A DNA stretch of 64,000 nt from assembly GCF_002563775.1 (NCBI RefSeq), contig NZ_PDJO01000001.1, forward strand, positions 3,536,501-3,600,500, given 5' to 3'. Below the pieces are notes generated by a model that ran no database searches, was not told the DNA's origin, and was given only the letters and a program-made list of their open reading frames with translations. Source of the DNA: Thioclava sp. ES.031. Its GTDB lineage: Bacteria; Pseudomonadota; Alphaproteobacteria; Rhodobacterales; Rhodobacteraceae. Positions 56,383 to 64,000 of the stretch are shown piece by piece (position 1 is the stretch's first letter; every line of letters begins with the position of its first letter). The position numbers were made by a program, and so were the translations under genes.

Positions 56383-57906
56383 ATGGACATGCTGCTTTCC
56401 GGCGCAGAGATGCTGATGCGCCTCGACGTTATGGTCGCTCTCTTGATCGGTTCGATTGGCGGGGTGATCATCGGTGCGATCCCCGGCGTCGGCCCGGCCG
56501 TCGCAATCGCCATCCTGCTGCCCGCGACCTTTGCGATGCCGCCGCTGGTCGGCTTGACCATGCTTCTGGGCATCTACGGGTCGTCAATGTTCGGCGGGTC
56601 GCTGCCCGCAATCCTGATCAACACGCCCGGCACGGCGGTCAACGCGCTGACCACCTATGACGGTCACCCGATGACGAAGAAGGGCGAGGCGTTGCGCGCG
56701 CTTGGCCTCGCCTATGGAGCCTCGTTCTTCGGCGGCGTCGCCTCAATCATCGCTCTGATCCTGCTCTCACCGGTGCTGGCGAAAGTCGCACCGATGTTCG
56801 GCTCGCGCGAGATTTTCCTGGCCGCACTTCTGGGCATCGTCCTGGTGATCCTCGCCCATCGCGGCCAGACCTTCGCGGCCGGAATGTTGGCGGCCTTCGG
56901 AATCTTTCTGCAGACCGTCGGACTGGAGCCCGTCAAATACACGATGCGCTTCACCTTTGGTTTCGACTTCCTGAATTCGGGCTTTGATCTGATCGTGGTG
57001 GTTCTGGGGCTTTTCGCGCTGAGCCAAGCCTTCCTCCTGCTGATCGAGCCGGAATCGGCACCGCATGCGCAACGCATCGAAGGCTCGATGGGACGGGCGA
57101 TGATGGGCGTCCTACGCCACAAAAGGGTGGCGGGCTTTGCTGCCAGCTGCGGCGTGATGATGGGGATGATCCCCGGCGTCGGCGAGTTCACCGCGCAGTT
57201 CCTGTCCTACACCTACGCACAGAAAACCTCGATGACGCCCGAGGAATTCGGCAAAGGCAGCCCCGAAGGCCTGATCGCCTCGGAGGCCGCCAACAACGCG
57301 GTGCCTGCCGCTGCGATGATCCCGCTGCTGGCGCTCGGCATCCCGGGCGAAGCGCTCACCGCGATGATGCTGTCGGTCTTCTACGTCCACAACGTGATCC
57401 CCGGCCCGCAGCTGTTCCAGAACAAGCTCGATTTCGTCTACGCGCTCTATATCGCGATGATCCTGCTCAACATCATCGTGGTGCTGTTCATGCTCGTCTC
57501 GTCGAACTGGCTACTCAAGATCATCCAGATTCCGACGCGTTTCCTTGGCATGATGATCCTCGTTCTTAGCTTCGTCGGCGTCTATTCACTGCGCAACTCG
57601 ATTGTGGACTGCGCGATTGCTGCGGCATTTGGCGTCCTCGGACTGATCCTGAAACGGCAAAACCTGCCGATCGTCCCGATCGTTCTGGGCATGGTCCTGG
57701 GCGGCATCATGGAGACCAAGTTGCGGTCGTCGATGGCGCGCGTGCACGTGCCGATCGACTTCTTCGACCGTCCGATCGCGGCAATCCTCGGATTGGCCAT
57801 CGGCGGACTTCTGATCGCCCATTTCGCGAGCCTTTACCGCGAGCGCCAGAACCGCGAGCCAGAGAGCGTGCACGATCACGACATGCATGACAGTTTCACG
57901 AGGTAA
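56383..57906 (+). CDS. tctA: TctA-type large membrane subunit
   Basis: A 507-residue membrane protein of about eleven to twelve segments. IPGVGPAVAIAILLPATFAM near 33 and the inverted-repeat partner MGMIPGVGEFTAQFLSYTYA near 265 are the conserved TctA pore motifs; GIYGSSMFGGSLPAILINTP and NAVPAAAMIPLLALGIPGEA also match. It forms the cation-driven transport path with TctB. AAGGAG lies before ATG 56383. Confidence 0.95.
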   Translation: MDMLLSGAEMLMRLDVMVALLIGSIGGVIIGAIPGVGPAVAIAILLPATFAMPPLVGLTMLLGIYGSSMFGGSLPAILINTPGTAVNALTTYDGHPMTKKGEALRALGLAYGASFFGGVASIIALILLSPVLAKVAPMFGSREIFLAALLGIVLVILAHRGQTFAAGMLAAFGIFLQTVGLEPVKYTMRFTFGFDFLNSGFDLIVVVLGLFALSQAFLLLIEPESAPHAQRIEGSMGRAMMGVLRHKRVAGFAASCGVMMGMIPGVGEFTAQFLSYTYAQKTSMTPEEFGKGSPEGLIASEAANNAVPAAAMIPLLALGIPGEALTAMMLSVFYVHNVIPGPQLFQNKLDFVYALYIAMILLNIIVVLFMLVSSNWLLKIIQIPTRFLGMMILVLSFVGVYSLRNSIVDCAIAAAFGVLGLILKRQNLPIVPIVLGMVLGGIMETKLRSSMARVHVPIDFFDRPIAAILGLAIGGLLIAHFASLYRERQNREPESVHDHDMHDSFTR

Positions 57907-57909
57907 GCA

Positions 57910-59394
57910 ATGCTCGATACTGACAAGATCGCGGCGCTGCGTAGCGCCGACATCCCCCCTGCCCTGCATCTGATCGAGGGCGCGGCACAGCCCGCCTCGG
58001 ACGGTGGCACATTGGCGGTGATCTCACCGCTCGACGGGCGCGAGATCACCACGCTGGCGCGCGGCACGACCACCGATGCCGAAGCCGCAATCGCCAGCGC
58101 ACGCGCAGCCTTCGATGACGGGCGCTGGTCGGGGCTGGCCCCGGCTGCACGCAAGGCAGTGCTGCTGAAATGGGCCGCGTTGATCGAGGCCAACGCGCTG
58201 AAGCTTGCCGTTCTCGGCGTGCGCGACAACGGCACCGAGATCGGCATGGCACTGAAGGCCGAGCCGTTCTCCGCCGCCGCAACGATCCGCTACTATGCCG
58301 AGGCCATCGACAAGATTTATGGCGAGATAGCCCCCACCGCGCCCGATGCGTTGGGGCTGGTGCATCGCGAACCGGTGGGCGTGGTCGGCGCGATCGTACC
58401 ATGGAACTTCCCGCTGATGATCGGCGCATGGAAGCTGGGCCCGGCGCTGGCGGCGGGAAATACGGTCGTTCTGAAACCGGCCGAGACCGCGTCGCTCACG
58501 TTGCGCCGCATCGCCGACCTGGCGCTCGAGGCCGGGATGCCGCCGGGCGTGTTCAACGTCGTGCTGGGCGAAGGAGCGGTGGTCGGCGAAGCGATGGCTC
58601 TGTCGATGCAGATCGACGTGATGGTGTTCACCGGCTCGGGTCCGGTCGGGCGGCGTCTGCTGGAGAACGCCGCGAAATCGAACCTCAAACGCGTCTTTCT
58701 GGAACTGGGTGGCAAATCGCCCAATATCGTCTTTGCCGATGCGCCCGATCTGGACACGGCGGTGAAGGTCGCGGCCAACGGCATCTTCCGCAATTCCGGC
58801 CAAGTCTGCATCGCGGGGTCTCGGCTGCTGGTCGAGCGGTCGATCCATGACGCCTTCGTCGAGAAGCTGCGTGCCTTCACCGAGACGATGCAGGTGGGCG
58901 ATCCGCTCGATCCGGCGACGCAGGCCGGAGCGGTGAACTCCGCCCGCCAGCTGGAACAGAACCTCCGCTTCGTCAGCGAGGCCGAAGCCGCGGGCCGGCA
59001 GGTCTACGGCGGCAAGCGCATCCGTGAAGAGACAGGCGGGTTCTTCATGGAGCCCACGATCGTCACCGGGGTCGCCCCCGACGATCCGATCGCACAGCGC
59101 GAAGTCTTCGGCCCGGTTCTGGCAGTGATCCCGTTCGACACCGAAGAAGAGGCCCTGCGCATCGCCAACGGCACCGATTACGGGCTGGCCGCGGCCGTCT
59201 GGACCGCAGACCTGAGCCGCGCGCACCGGATGATCCGGGGCATCCACGCGGGCGTCGTGCATGTGAACACCTATGGCGGATCCGACCTGACCGTGCCCTT
59301 GGGCGGGGTCAAGCAGTCGGGAAACGGGCATGACAAGTCACTGCATGCGTTCGATAAATATCTCGATCTGAAAACCGCTTGGATCAAACTGTAA
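57910..59394 (+). CDS. NAD(P)-dependent aldehyde dehydrogenase (PuuC-like)
   Basis: A 494-residue aldehyde dehydrogenase. Motifs: GAIVPWNFPLMIGAWKLGPA near 160, catalytic-base Glu in FLELGGKSPNIVF near 265, and catalytic Cys in FRNSGQVCIAGSRLLVE near 300. It groups by wording with gamma-glutamyl-gamma-aminobutyraldehyde/betaine aldehyde dehydrogenases. With the class III aminotransferase across the divergent region, an amine-to-aldehyde-to-acid route is plausible. It starts four bases after tctA. Confidence 0.92.
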   Translation: MLDTDKIAALRSADIPPALHLIEGAAQPASDGGTLAVISPLDGREITTLARGTTTDAEAAIASARAAFDDGRWSGLAPAARKAVLLKWAALIEANALKLAVLGVRDNGTEIGMALKAEPFSAAATIRYYAEAIDKIYGEIAPTAPDALGLVHREPVGVVGAIVPWNFPLMIGAWKLGPALAAGNTVVLKPAETASLTLRRIADLALEAGMPPGVFNVVLGEGAVVGEAMALSMQIDVMVFTGSGPVGRRLLENAAKSNLKRVFLELGGKSPNIVFADAPDLDTAVKVAANGIFRNSGQVCIAGSRLLVERSIHDAFVEKLRAFTETMQVGDPLDPATQAGAVNSARQLEQNLRFVSEAEAAGRQVYGGKRIREETGGFFMEPTIVTGVAPDDPIAQREVFGPVLAVIPFDTEEEALRIANGTDYGLAAAVWTADLSRAHRMIRGIHAGVVHVNTYGGSDLTVPLGGVKQSGNGHDKSLHAFDKYLDLKTAWIKL

Positions 59395-59404
59395 GGGGGC
59401 GCGT

Positions 59405-60637
59405 ATGACTGATCGCACCATTCTCGTTGTCGGCACTTACGACACCAAGGACGATGAACTGACCTATCTGCGCGAGGCAATCGAGGCACAGGGCGGGCGT
59501 GTCCTGCGTATGGACGTCTCGGTTCTCGGCGCCCCCTCGACCCCGGTCGAATACAGCAAGCATCAGGTGGCCGAAGCGGGCGGCTCTTCTATAGAGGCTG
59601 CGATTGCGAGCGGCGACGAAAACCATGCGATGCAGATCATGGCGCGCGGGGGCGCGACGCTGGTCGCGCAACTCCACGCCGAGGGCCTGTTCGACGGAAT
59701 GGTCGTGCTGGGCGGAACGATGGGCACCGATCTGGCGCTCGACCTATGTGCGGCGCTGCCGATCGGGGTGCCGAAATATATCGTCTCGACGGTCTCTTTC
59801 TCACCGCTTCTGCCGCCCGAACGGATCGCGGCGGATGTCCAGATGATCCTCTGGGCGGGCGGGCTTTACGGGCTGAACTCGATCTGCAAAGCCTCGCTCA
59901 GTCAGGCGGCGGGCGCGGTTCTGGGCGCGGCCCGAGCGGTGGAACGGCCCGATCGTTCGAAACCGCTGATCGGGATGACGTCCTTCGGGAAATCCTTCCT
60001 GAAATACATGGTCACGCTGAAGCCCGAACTCGAAGCGCGCGGCTACGAGGTCGCGGTATTTCACGCCACGGGCATGGGCGGGCGCGCCTTTGAGAGCCTC
60101 GCGGCACAGGGGGCCTTTGCTTGCGTCTTCGACTTTGCCACGCAGGAAATCGGCAACCACCTGCATGGCTCGTCCATCAGCGCGGGTGCCGACCGGATGA
60201 CGAATGCAGGCGCCTCGGGCACGCCGCAGATCGTCGCCCCTGCCTGTCACGATCTGGTCGATATGGTCGGCTGGCAGCCCCTGCCCGACAAATGGAAAGA
60301 TCATCCGAGTCACGCGCATAACCGGCTGCTGACCTCGGTCGTGCTCGATAATGCGGAGCGCCGGGCGGTGGCGCGTGCGCATTGCGAGAAATTGGCTGGG
60401 GCAAGGGGACCGACCGCGCTGCTGCTGCCCTTGGGCGGGGTGCACGAACTGGACCGCCCCGGCCACGATCTGCACGACCCCGAGGGGCTGGCGGGCTTTT
60501 TCGACGAAATCCGCGCCTGCGCGCCCGACAATGTCGCATTGCACGAGGTGAAGGCCCATATCAACGACCCCGACTTCCCCGCAGCCGCGCTTGAGATCTT
60601 CGACGCGTGGCGCGAGGAGGGGCTGGTTAAGGGCTGA
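59405..60637 (+). CDS. UPF0261 / Tm-1-like ATP-binding domain protein
   Basis: A 410-residue protein of the UPF0261 family. TILVVGTYDTKDDELTYLRE at the start, MVVLGGTMGTDLALDLCAAL near 100 and FHATGMGGRAFESLAAQGAF near 215 are family marks. The N-terminal half resembles the ATP-binding part of the plant Tm-1 resistance protein. The enzymatic role is unknown. It is the last gene of the tct operon and often lies beside catabolic genes in other proteobacteria, so it may act on the imported compound. Confidence 0.9.
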   Translation: MTDRTILVVGTYDTKDDELTYLREAIEAQGGRVLRMDVSVLGAPSTPVEYSKHQVAEAGGSSIEAAIASGDENHAMQIMARGGATLVAQLHAEGLFDGMVVLGGTMGTDLALDLCAALPIGVPKYIVSTVSFSPLLPPERIAADVQMILWAGGLYGLNSICKASLSQAAGAVLGAARAVERPDRSKPLIGMTSFGKSFLKYMVTLKPELEARGYEVAVFHATGMGGRAFESLAAQGAFACVFDFATQEIGNHLHGSSISAGADRMTNAGASGTPQIVAPACHDLVDMVGWQPLPDKWKDHPSHAHNRLLTSVVLDNAERRAVARAHCEKLAGARGPTALLLPLGGVHELDRPGHDLHDPEGLAGFFDEIRACAPDNVALHEVKAHINDPDFPAAALEIFDAWREEGLVKG

Positions 60638-60687
60638 GTTAGAGCAGCATGGGCCGCAGGTTTCGTGAGATAGCTTCCTGGGTGAGG

Positions 60688-61042
60688 TCAGACGGACAGG
60701 AAACCACCATCGACCGGCAACACAGCACCGGTGAGCAAACCGGCCTCGTCGGAGAGCAATAGCGCGATTGCAGGTGCGACCTCCTCGGCCTCCGCAATAG
60801 CTCTCGCCGCTACGATCATCTATTGGCTATACGTCCTGAGCCTAGTCGGGGAAGCAACTTCGAATTGTCGACCCAGAGGGATGTCCAACTCGAGCGGAAA
60901 CTTGTCGCCTGAAGGCGCGGTCCGGTACCGGTCACCGATCTCAGCCTCGATGCTAAACAGTTTTGCCGGGCGCGATACACCGAACATAGCCGATACCGAC
61001 CCAATATTCGCTACAAGCCCGGGAGGTTTACAACTCGCCCTT
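60688..61042 (-). pseudogene. Short-chain dehydrogenase remnant at the island's right end
   Basis: Minus-strand frames preserve pieces of one SDR gene. PGLVANIGSVSAMFGVSRPA (catalytic Ser region) comes first, then EIGDRYRTAPSGDKFPLELD and IPLGR. An in-frame stop (TAG near 60822) follows, and then AEEVAPAIALLLSDEAGLLT with GAVLPVDGGFLSV to the stop at 60688. The nucleotide-binding N-terminus and the YxxxK motif are missing, and there are internal deletions. The remaining bases of 60,638-61,116 hold nothing else recognisable. Confidence 0.8.
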
Positions 61043-61116
61043 TAAGTCATTGAAATTCCAGCAAGCCAAACTCACTTAGCTTACAAGAAAATTCAATGAA
61101 ATCAGCGACAAAGCTG

Positions 61117-61168
61117 GGATTGCAAATCCTTGTACACCGGTTCGATTCCGGTACTCGCCTCCACTACT
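61117..61168 (+). repeat. Right attachment-site repeat (tRNA-Cys 3' fragment)
   Basis: 52 bases repeat 31561-31612 with a single mismatch (T61130 for G). The fragment starts at the anticodon stem, so it cannot make a tRNA. It marks the displaced original 3' end of the target gene. Confidence 0.92.
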
Positions 61169-61491
61169 GCATTTCCGACAAGTCACCAGAAATCTTGGCC
61201 GTGTCAGGCCACAGAGTTCATTGGAAAACAGGCGACGGCGCGCCTTCCCCGGCCCAGGATCCACTGATTTCACGCCGGTCGCGTGACGGCCTGATCGCTG
61301 GCACCAGGACCCGCATCCGGGAAAGCTGCACCTCGGGCGTCGAGATCGCGGGAGTCTGCACATCGGCGGACACCCCGCGCAGGCACCGACGACCGACGAC
61401 ACTGCGGCCCATGCTTCACCTTTCCCGAAGGTACGAAATAGCAAGGCGAGGGCAGCGCCTGCCGCCCCCGCCTGCCCAACCTGATCCCCGA
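61169..61491. other. 323-bp region after pcaG with no recognisable gene
   Basis: Several short open frames exist on both strands but none reads like a known protein. pcaB would be expected downstream of pcaG in many relatives; I could not recognise any pcaB piece here. Confidence 0.4.
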
Positions 61492-62091
61492 TCAGAGGTC
61501 GAGGAACACCGTCTCGCCCTCACCCTGAAGCCGGATGTCGAAGCGGTAACGCCCCGGACCTTCCTTCTTCGCGATCAGGGTCTCGACTCGCGGGCGCTGC
61601 TCGATCCGGGCCAGAAGCGGATCCGCGGAGTTGTCCTCATCCTCGAAATAGATCCGGGTGTTGAGGCCGATATTGATCCCGCGTGCCACGATCCAGAGCG
61701 AAATATGCGGCGCGCTCACCTTGCCGCCGCGCCCCTTGACCGCGCCGGGCTTGACCGTGCGCAGGGTGAATTCGCCACTCTCGGCATCCGCCGCGAACCG
61801 GCACAGGCCCAGGACCGCCGGATCGGCGCCTTCCTGACCGGGGAAGCGGCCCTCTGCGTCGGGTTGCCAGCTTTCGATCATCGCGTCGCGCAACGCCCAG
61901 CCGGTGCCATCATAGACCGAGCCTACGATTTCGATGACTTCGCCCTGCACGCCCTCGGCGATCGGGCTTTCGCCGATCTCTTGGTCGTAGGCGCCCGCAT
62001 TGCCCGCATAGGTCGGCATCAGCCCGATATGGACGTAAGGCCCTGCGGTCTGCGACGGGGTTTCTTGAAGCGTTTCGAGTTTCTGGACCAT
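61492..62091 (-). CDS. pcaG: Protocatechuate 3,4-dioxygenase alpha subunit
   Basis: A 199-residue alpha subunit of the intradiol dioxygenase. TPSQTAGPYVHIGLMP near 11-26 and the barrel stretch ESWQPDAEGRFPG, then APHISLWIVARGINIGLNTR near 128-147 are typical. It lacks the iron ligands, which the beta subunit supplies. The start lies just after the pcaH stop, one base apart. The length matches the family and it looks intact. Confidence 0.95.
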   Translation of the reverse strand: MVQKLETLQETPSQTAGPYVHIGLMPTYAGNAGAYDQEIGESPIAEGVQGEVIEIVGSVYDGTGWALRDAMIESWQPDAEGRFPGQEGADPAVLGLCRFAADAESGEFTLRTVKPGAVKGRGGKVSAPHISLWIVARGINIGLNTRIYFEDEDNSADPLLARIEQRPRVETLIAKKEGPGRYRFDIRLQGEGETVFLDL

Positions 62092-62092
62092 A

Positions 62093-62821
62093 TCACATGC
62101 CCTCCAGCTTGTTTTCGAACATGGTCTGGCGGCGGCCCCGCAGCACGATGTCGAATTTGTAGGCGAGGAAATCGAGCGGGCGCGAATGCGCCAGATCGAG
62201 CGGCGCGACCAGCCGGTCGAGCTGCGATCGCGACTTGATCGTCGCCGCGATCGGGCAATGGTCGATCAGCGGATCGCCTTCGAAATACATCTGGGTGATC
62301 AGCCGCTGGCCGAAGCTGTGACCGTAGACCGAAATGTGGATATGCATCGGACGCCAGTCATTGCCGCGGTTCGGCCACGGGTAGGCGCCGGGACGTATCG
62401 TGAGGAACTGGTAATAGCCGTTCTCGTCGGTCATCGTGCGCCCGCAGCCACCGAAATTCGGATCGAGCGGCGCGAAATAGGTGTCCTTCTTGTGCCGGTA
62501 GCGGCCGCCCGCATTGGCCTGCCAGATCTCGATCAGCGTGTTGGGCACCGGACGCGCATTCTCGTCGAGGACACGGCCATGCATCATGATCCGTTCCCCC
62601 ACCGCAGGCGCCGCTCCCTTGGTCCAGTTCAGGATCAGGTTGTTGTCGAGCGCACCGAAGCGGTTGTGCCCGAAGGTCGGCCCGGTCTCTTCGGAGGGGC
62701 TGCTCTCCATCGACAGCAGCGGCAGGTTGGGCGAGCGCGACACGCTCGTCTTATAAGCCGGATCATAGGGGGTCGGGTGGATCGCGCGGTTGCGCGGGAT
62801 CAGGGGGCCTAGGTCATTCAT
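62093..62821 (-). CDS. pcaH: Protocatechuate 3,4-dioxygenase beta subunit
   Basis: A 242-residue catalytic subunit opening protocatechuate to 3-carboxy-cis,cis-muconate. The Fe(III) ligands can be placed: Tyr in NAGGRYRHKKD, Tyr in RPGAYPWPN and the His pair in WRPMHIHISVYG. ATG 62821 follows GGAGGAG and overlaps the remnant pcaC end; a longer frame to 62845 exists in the same phase. The enzyme should be active, although the next pathway genes beside it are broken. Confidence 0.96.
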   Translation of the reverse strand: MNDLGPLIPRNRAIHPTPYDPAYKTSVSRSPNLPLLSMESSPSEETGPTFGHNRFGALDNNLILNWTKGAAPAVGERIMMHGRVLDENARPVPNTLIEIWQANAGGRYRHKKDTYFAPLDPNFGGCGRTMTDENGYYQFLTIRPGAYPWPNRGNDWRPMHIHISVYGHSFGQRLITQMYFEGDPLIDHCPIAATIKSRSQLDRLVAPLDLAHSRPLDFLAYKFDIVLRGRRQTMFENKLEGM

Positions 62822-63096
62822 CGGCGGTCTCCTCCATTTCCGCATAGGTCTGTTTGGCGAGTTTCAAAGCGTGGTTGGCGCGCGGTGGACCGGACATCCA
62901 TCGGGACTTCGTCAAAGTTACCGGTCGCGGCGAACCGCGCCAAGGTCAGCATTGAGCGCGCGCGCTGGTCGATCCGGTCCGAAGTATCCTGAAACGGCTC
63001 GTCGAGTGACGTGCGCACGGCTGCGGCGCGGTTCACATGCGGATGGCCCAGAATGGTGCGGCGCAGCTCCATGCCTTTATCGAGACGGTCTTTCAT
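62814..63096 (-). pseudogene. pcaC: 4-Carboxymuconolactone decarboxylase, degraded
   Basis: The start is a good PcaC N-terminus (MKDRLDKGMELRRTILGHPH). After FDEPFQ-like LDEPFQ a block of about a dozen residues is missing before RARSMLTLARFAATGNFDEV. After that the AFQHVAIYAGVP block is lost and the frame shifts. The true C-terminus (RANHALKLAKQTYAEMEETA) survives in another frame and ends at 62814, eight bases inside pcaH. About 94 codons remain of a protein that is usually about 125-130 residues, so activity is very unlikely. Confidence 0.88.
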
Positions 63097-63233
63097 TCAA
63101 GGGATCCTTTCGACACAGGCAGCAAACGCGCCAGCTCGGATGCACGACTGCGCAATGAATACGGCCCGGCCGTCGCACAGTGCCGCGTTTCGAGACTGCA
63201 AACTGCAACCGGATGGGGCGTGGTTACCTGCAT
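63093..63233 (-). pseudogene. 46-codon scar, probable pcaD remnant
   Basis: A short frame starts with ATG after GCAGGAGGATCC and ends with a stop that overlaps the pcaC start (ATGA). Its place between the PcaQ box and pcaC, and its coupling to pcaC, are those of pcaD (3-oxoadipate enol-lactonase, about 260 residues). The sequence MQVTTPHPVAVCSLE then SELARLLP is compatible with the two ends of an alpha/beta hydrolase fused by deletion, but the match is weak. Confidence 0.4.
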
Positions 63234-63299
63234 GGATCCTCCTGCCTCAGGTATACGCTGGCGGGCAGCGCGTAGAAATTATATTATTCATCGCCTGAC

Positions 63300-63315
63300 T
63301 TAACTTCAGGGTTAT
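63300..63315 (-). promoter_or_regulatory. PcaQ operator
   Basis: Read on the minus strand, ATAACC-CTGA-AGTTAA matches the rhizobial PcaQ consensus ATAACC-N4-GGTTAA with one mismatch. It sits between pcaQ and the pcaD-C-H-G operon. Confidence 0.65.
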
Positions 63316-63318
63316 GCA

Positions 63319-64000
63319 TTGCTCGATCCCCTTCTCCGGCTACGCCATCTGCGCGTGTTTCTCGAGACCGCCCGGCGCGGGTCGCTTTCGGCAGCGGCCG
63401 AGGCGCTGCATGTCAGCCAGCCCGCCGCCTCCAAGACGATACGCGAGCTTGAGGAGCTGCTTGGCGCCGCCTTGTTCGATCGCACGGGGCGGCGGCTGGT
63501 TCTGACCCCCGCGGGCAAGATTTTCGCCACCCGCGCGGGCGCGGCGCTTGCCGATCTGGAAGAGGCGCAGCGGCTCGTCGTGTCTCCGCCCGCTCCGCGC
63601 CCGAAACTCGCGCTCGGCTTGCTTCCAACCGCTGCGGGGGCGCTGGCGCCGCGCGCCGTCATGGCCTTCAAAGAGGCCCATCCCGACTGCCTCCTGCGTG
63701 TGGCCACCGGGCCGAACTGGCTGCTGCTGTCGCAACTGCGCGAACGCAGCCTCGACCTCGTGGTCGGGCGAATGCCGCCTGAGGGCAATATCGAGGGGCT
63801 GGTCTTTCGCCAGTTGTTCTGGGAGCGGGTCCTGCCGGTGGTGCGCCCCGGCCACCCGCTGCTGCGGTCCGACTGGTCGGTGGGCGAGTTGGCGCGCCAC
63901 CCGCTGATGCTGCCGCCCAAAGGGGCGATGATTGCCGGTCAGGTGCACGCCTGGCTGCATTCGGTCGGGCTCAGCGACCCCGGCCCCGAATACGAGAATG
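63319..64000 (+). CDS. pcaQ: PcaQ, LysR-type activator (3' end outside window)
   Basis: The first 227 codons of a LysR-type regulator. The helix-turn-helix reads LRHLRVFLETARRGSLSAAA then EALHVSQPAASKTIRELEEL, followed by GAALFDRTGRRLVLTPAG. The divergent position to the pca operon and the PcaQ box identify it. No ATG is in frame near the start; TTG 63319 with AGGG seven bases upstream is the best choice. Effector in relatives is beta-carboxymuconate or 3-oxoadipate. It looks intact as far as it can be read. Confidence 0.85.
   Translation, partial: MLDPLLRLRHLRVFLETARRGSLSAAAEALHVSQPAASKTIRELEELLGAALFDRTGRRLVLTPAGKIFATRAGAALADLEEAQRLVVSPPAPRPKLALGLLPTAAGALAPRAVMAFKEAHPDCLLRVATGPNWLLLSQLRERSLDLVVGRMPPEGNIEGLVFRQLFWERVLPVVRPGHPLLRSDWSVGELARHPLMLPPKGAMIAGQVHAWLHSVGLSDPGPEYEN

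Noticed and set aside
60731..61045. Plus-strand frame of 104 codons at the island's right end
   Set aside because: The minus strand of the same stretch shows clear SDR pieces, so this frame is their shadow.
61117..61168. Second tRNA-Cys gene
   Set aside because: Only the 3' part is present; acceptor 5' strand, D arm and half of the anticodon stem are absent.

Overview
The window is GC-rich alphaproteobacterial DNA, most likely from the Rhodobacterales (Rhodobacteraceae/Paracoccaceae). The best markers are a TrcR/DUF1013 cell-cycle regulator, COQ9, a DUF6280-like protein, rpsU with a G+C-rich terminator, alanine dehydrogenase divergent from an Lrp regulator, and a tolC/isoaspartate-methyltransferase-like pair next to tRNA-Cys. 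The genus cannot be fixed from the sequence alone.

Region 1 (1-31.5 kb) reads as chromosomal backbone. In order it holds a partial sugar-type SDR dehydrogenase, a secreted metallophosphoesterase-like protein, trcR, a periplasmic RNase T2, a SpoIIAA-like protein, a quinone oxidoreductase coupled to COQ9, rpsU, trkH, lrp/ald, mscL, an unrecognised protein, suhB, a MetR-like LysR gene divergent from metF, a nitrilase, a thioesterase overlapping a DUF2235 hydrolase, valS, an MFS carrier, hisC, a class V aminotransferase, an MsbA-type ABC exporter, ygfZ, a DUF6280-like protein, a PopZ-like acidic protein, tolC and a methyltransferase. It ends at an intact tRNA-Cys(GCA).

Region 2 (31,613-61,168) is a probable genomic island. 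The last 47 bases of tRNA-Cys plus 5 downstream bases (31,561-31,612) recur at 61,117-61,168 with one mismatch, as expected for attL/attR of a tRNA-targeting element. An IS3-type transposase fragment lies at the left end and a decayed SDR gene at the right end; no integrase is visible. The cargo is catabolic. (a) 4-hydroxyphenylpyruvate dioxygenase with an Lrp-type regulator makes homogentisate. (b) A homoprotocatechuate meta-cleavage operon, hpaFED-decarboxylase-hpaGHI, carries an inserted aromatic amino acid decarboxylase and is controlled by HpaR. (c) A DctPQM TRAP carrier has the same palindrome at its promoter as the hpa operon. (d) A homogentisate operon runs hmgA-fahA-MBL-flavoprotein hydroxylase-DUF2783, with maiA and three related MarR regulators. 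(e) A module of aminotransferase, HAD hydrolase, IclR, tctCBA, aldehyde dehydrogenase and UPF0261 takes up and oxidises an unknown carboxylate. Palindromes suggest the sub-clusters are wired together by HpaR and by MarR paralogues.

Region 3 (61,169-64,000), beyond the right att copy, is a protocatechuate locus in decay. pcaH and pcaG are intact and pcaQ is divergent behind a recognisable PcaQ box, but pcaC is a deleted, frameshifted remnant and pcaD is at most a 46-codon scar. An island bringing two other aromatic ring-cleavage routes therefore sits beside a broken beta-ketoadipate cluster.

All calls come from reading translations and motifs by eye; no database search was run.
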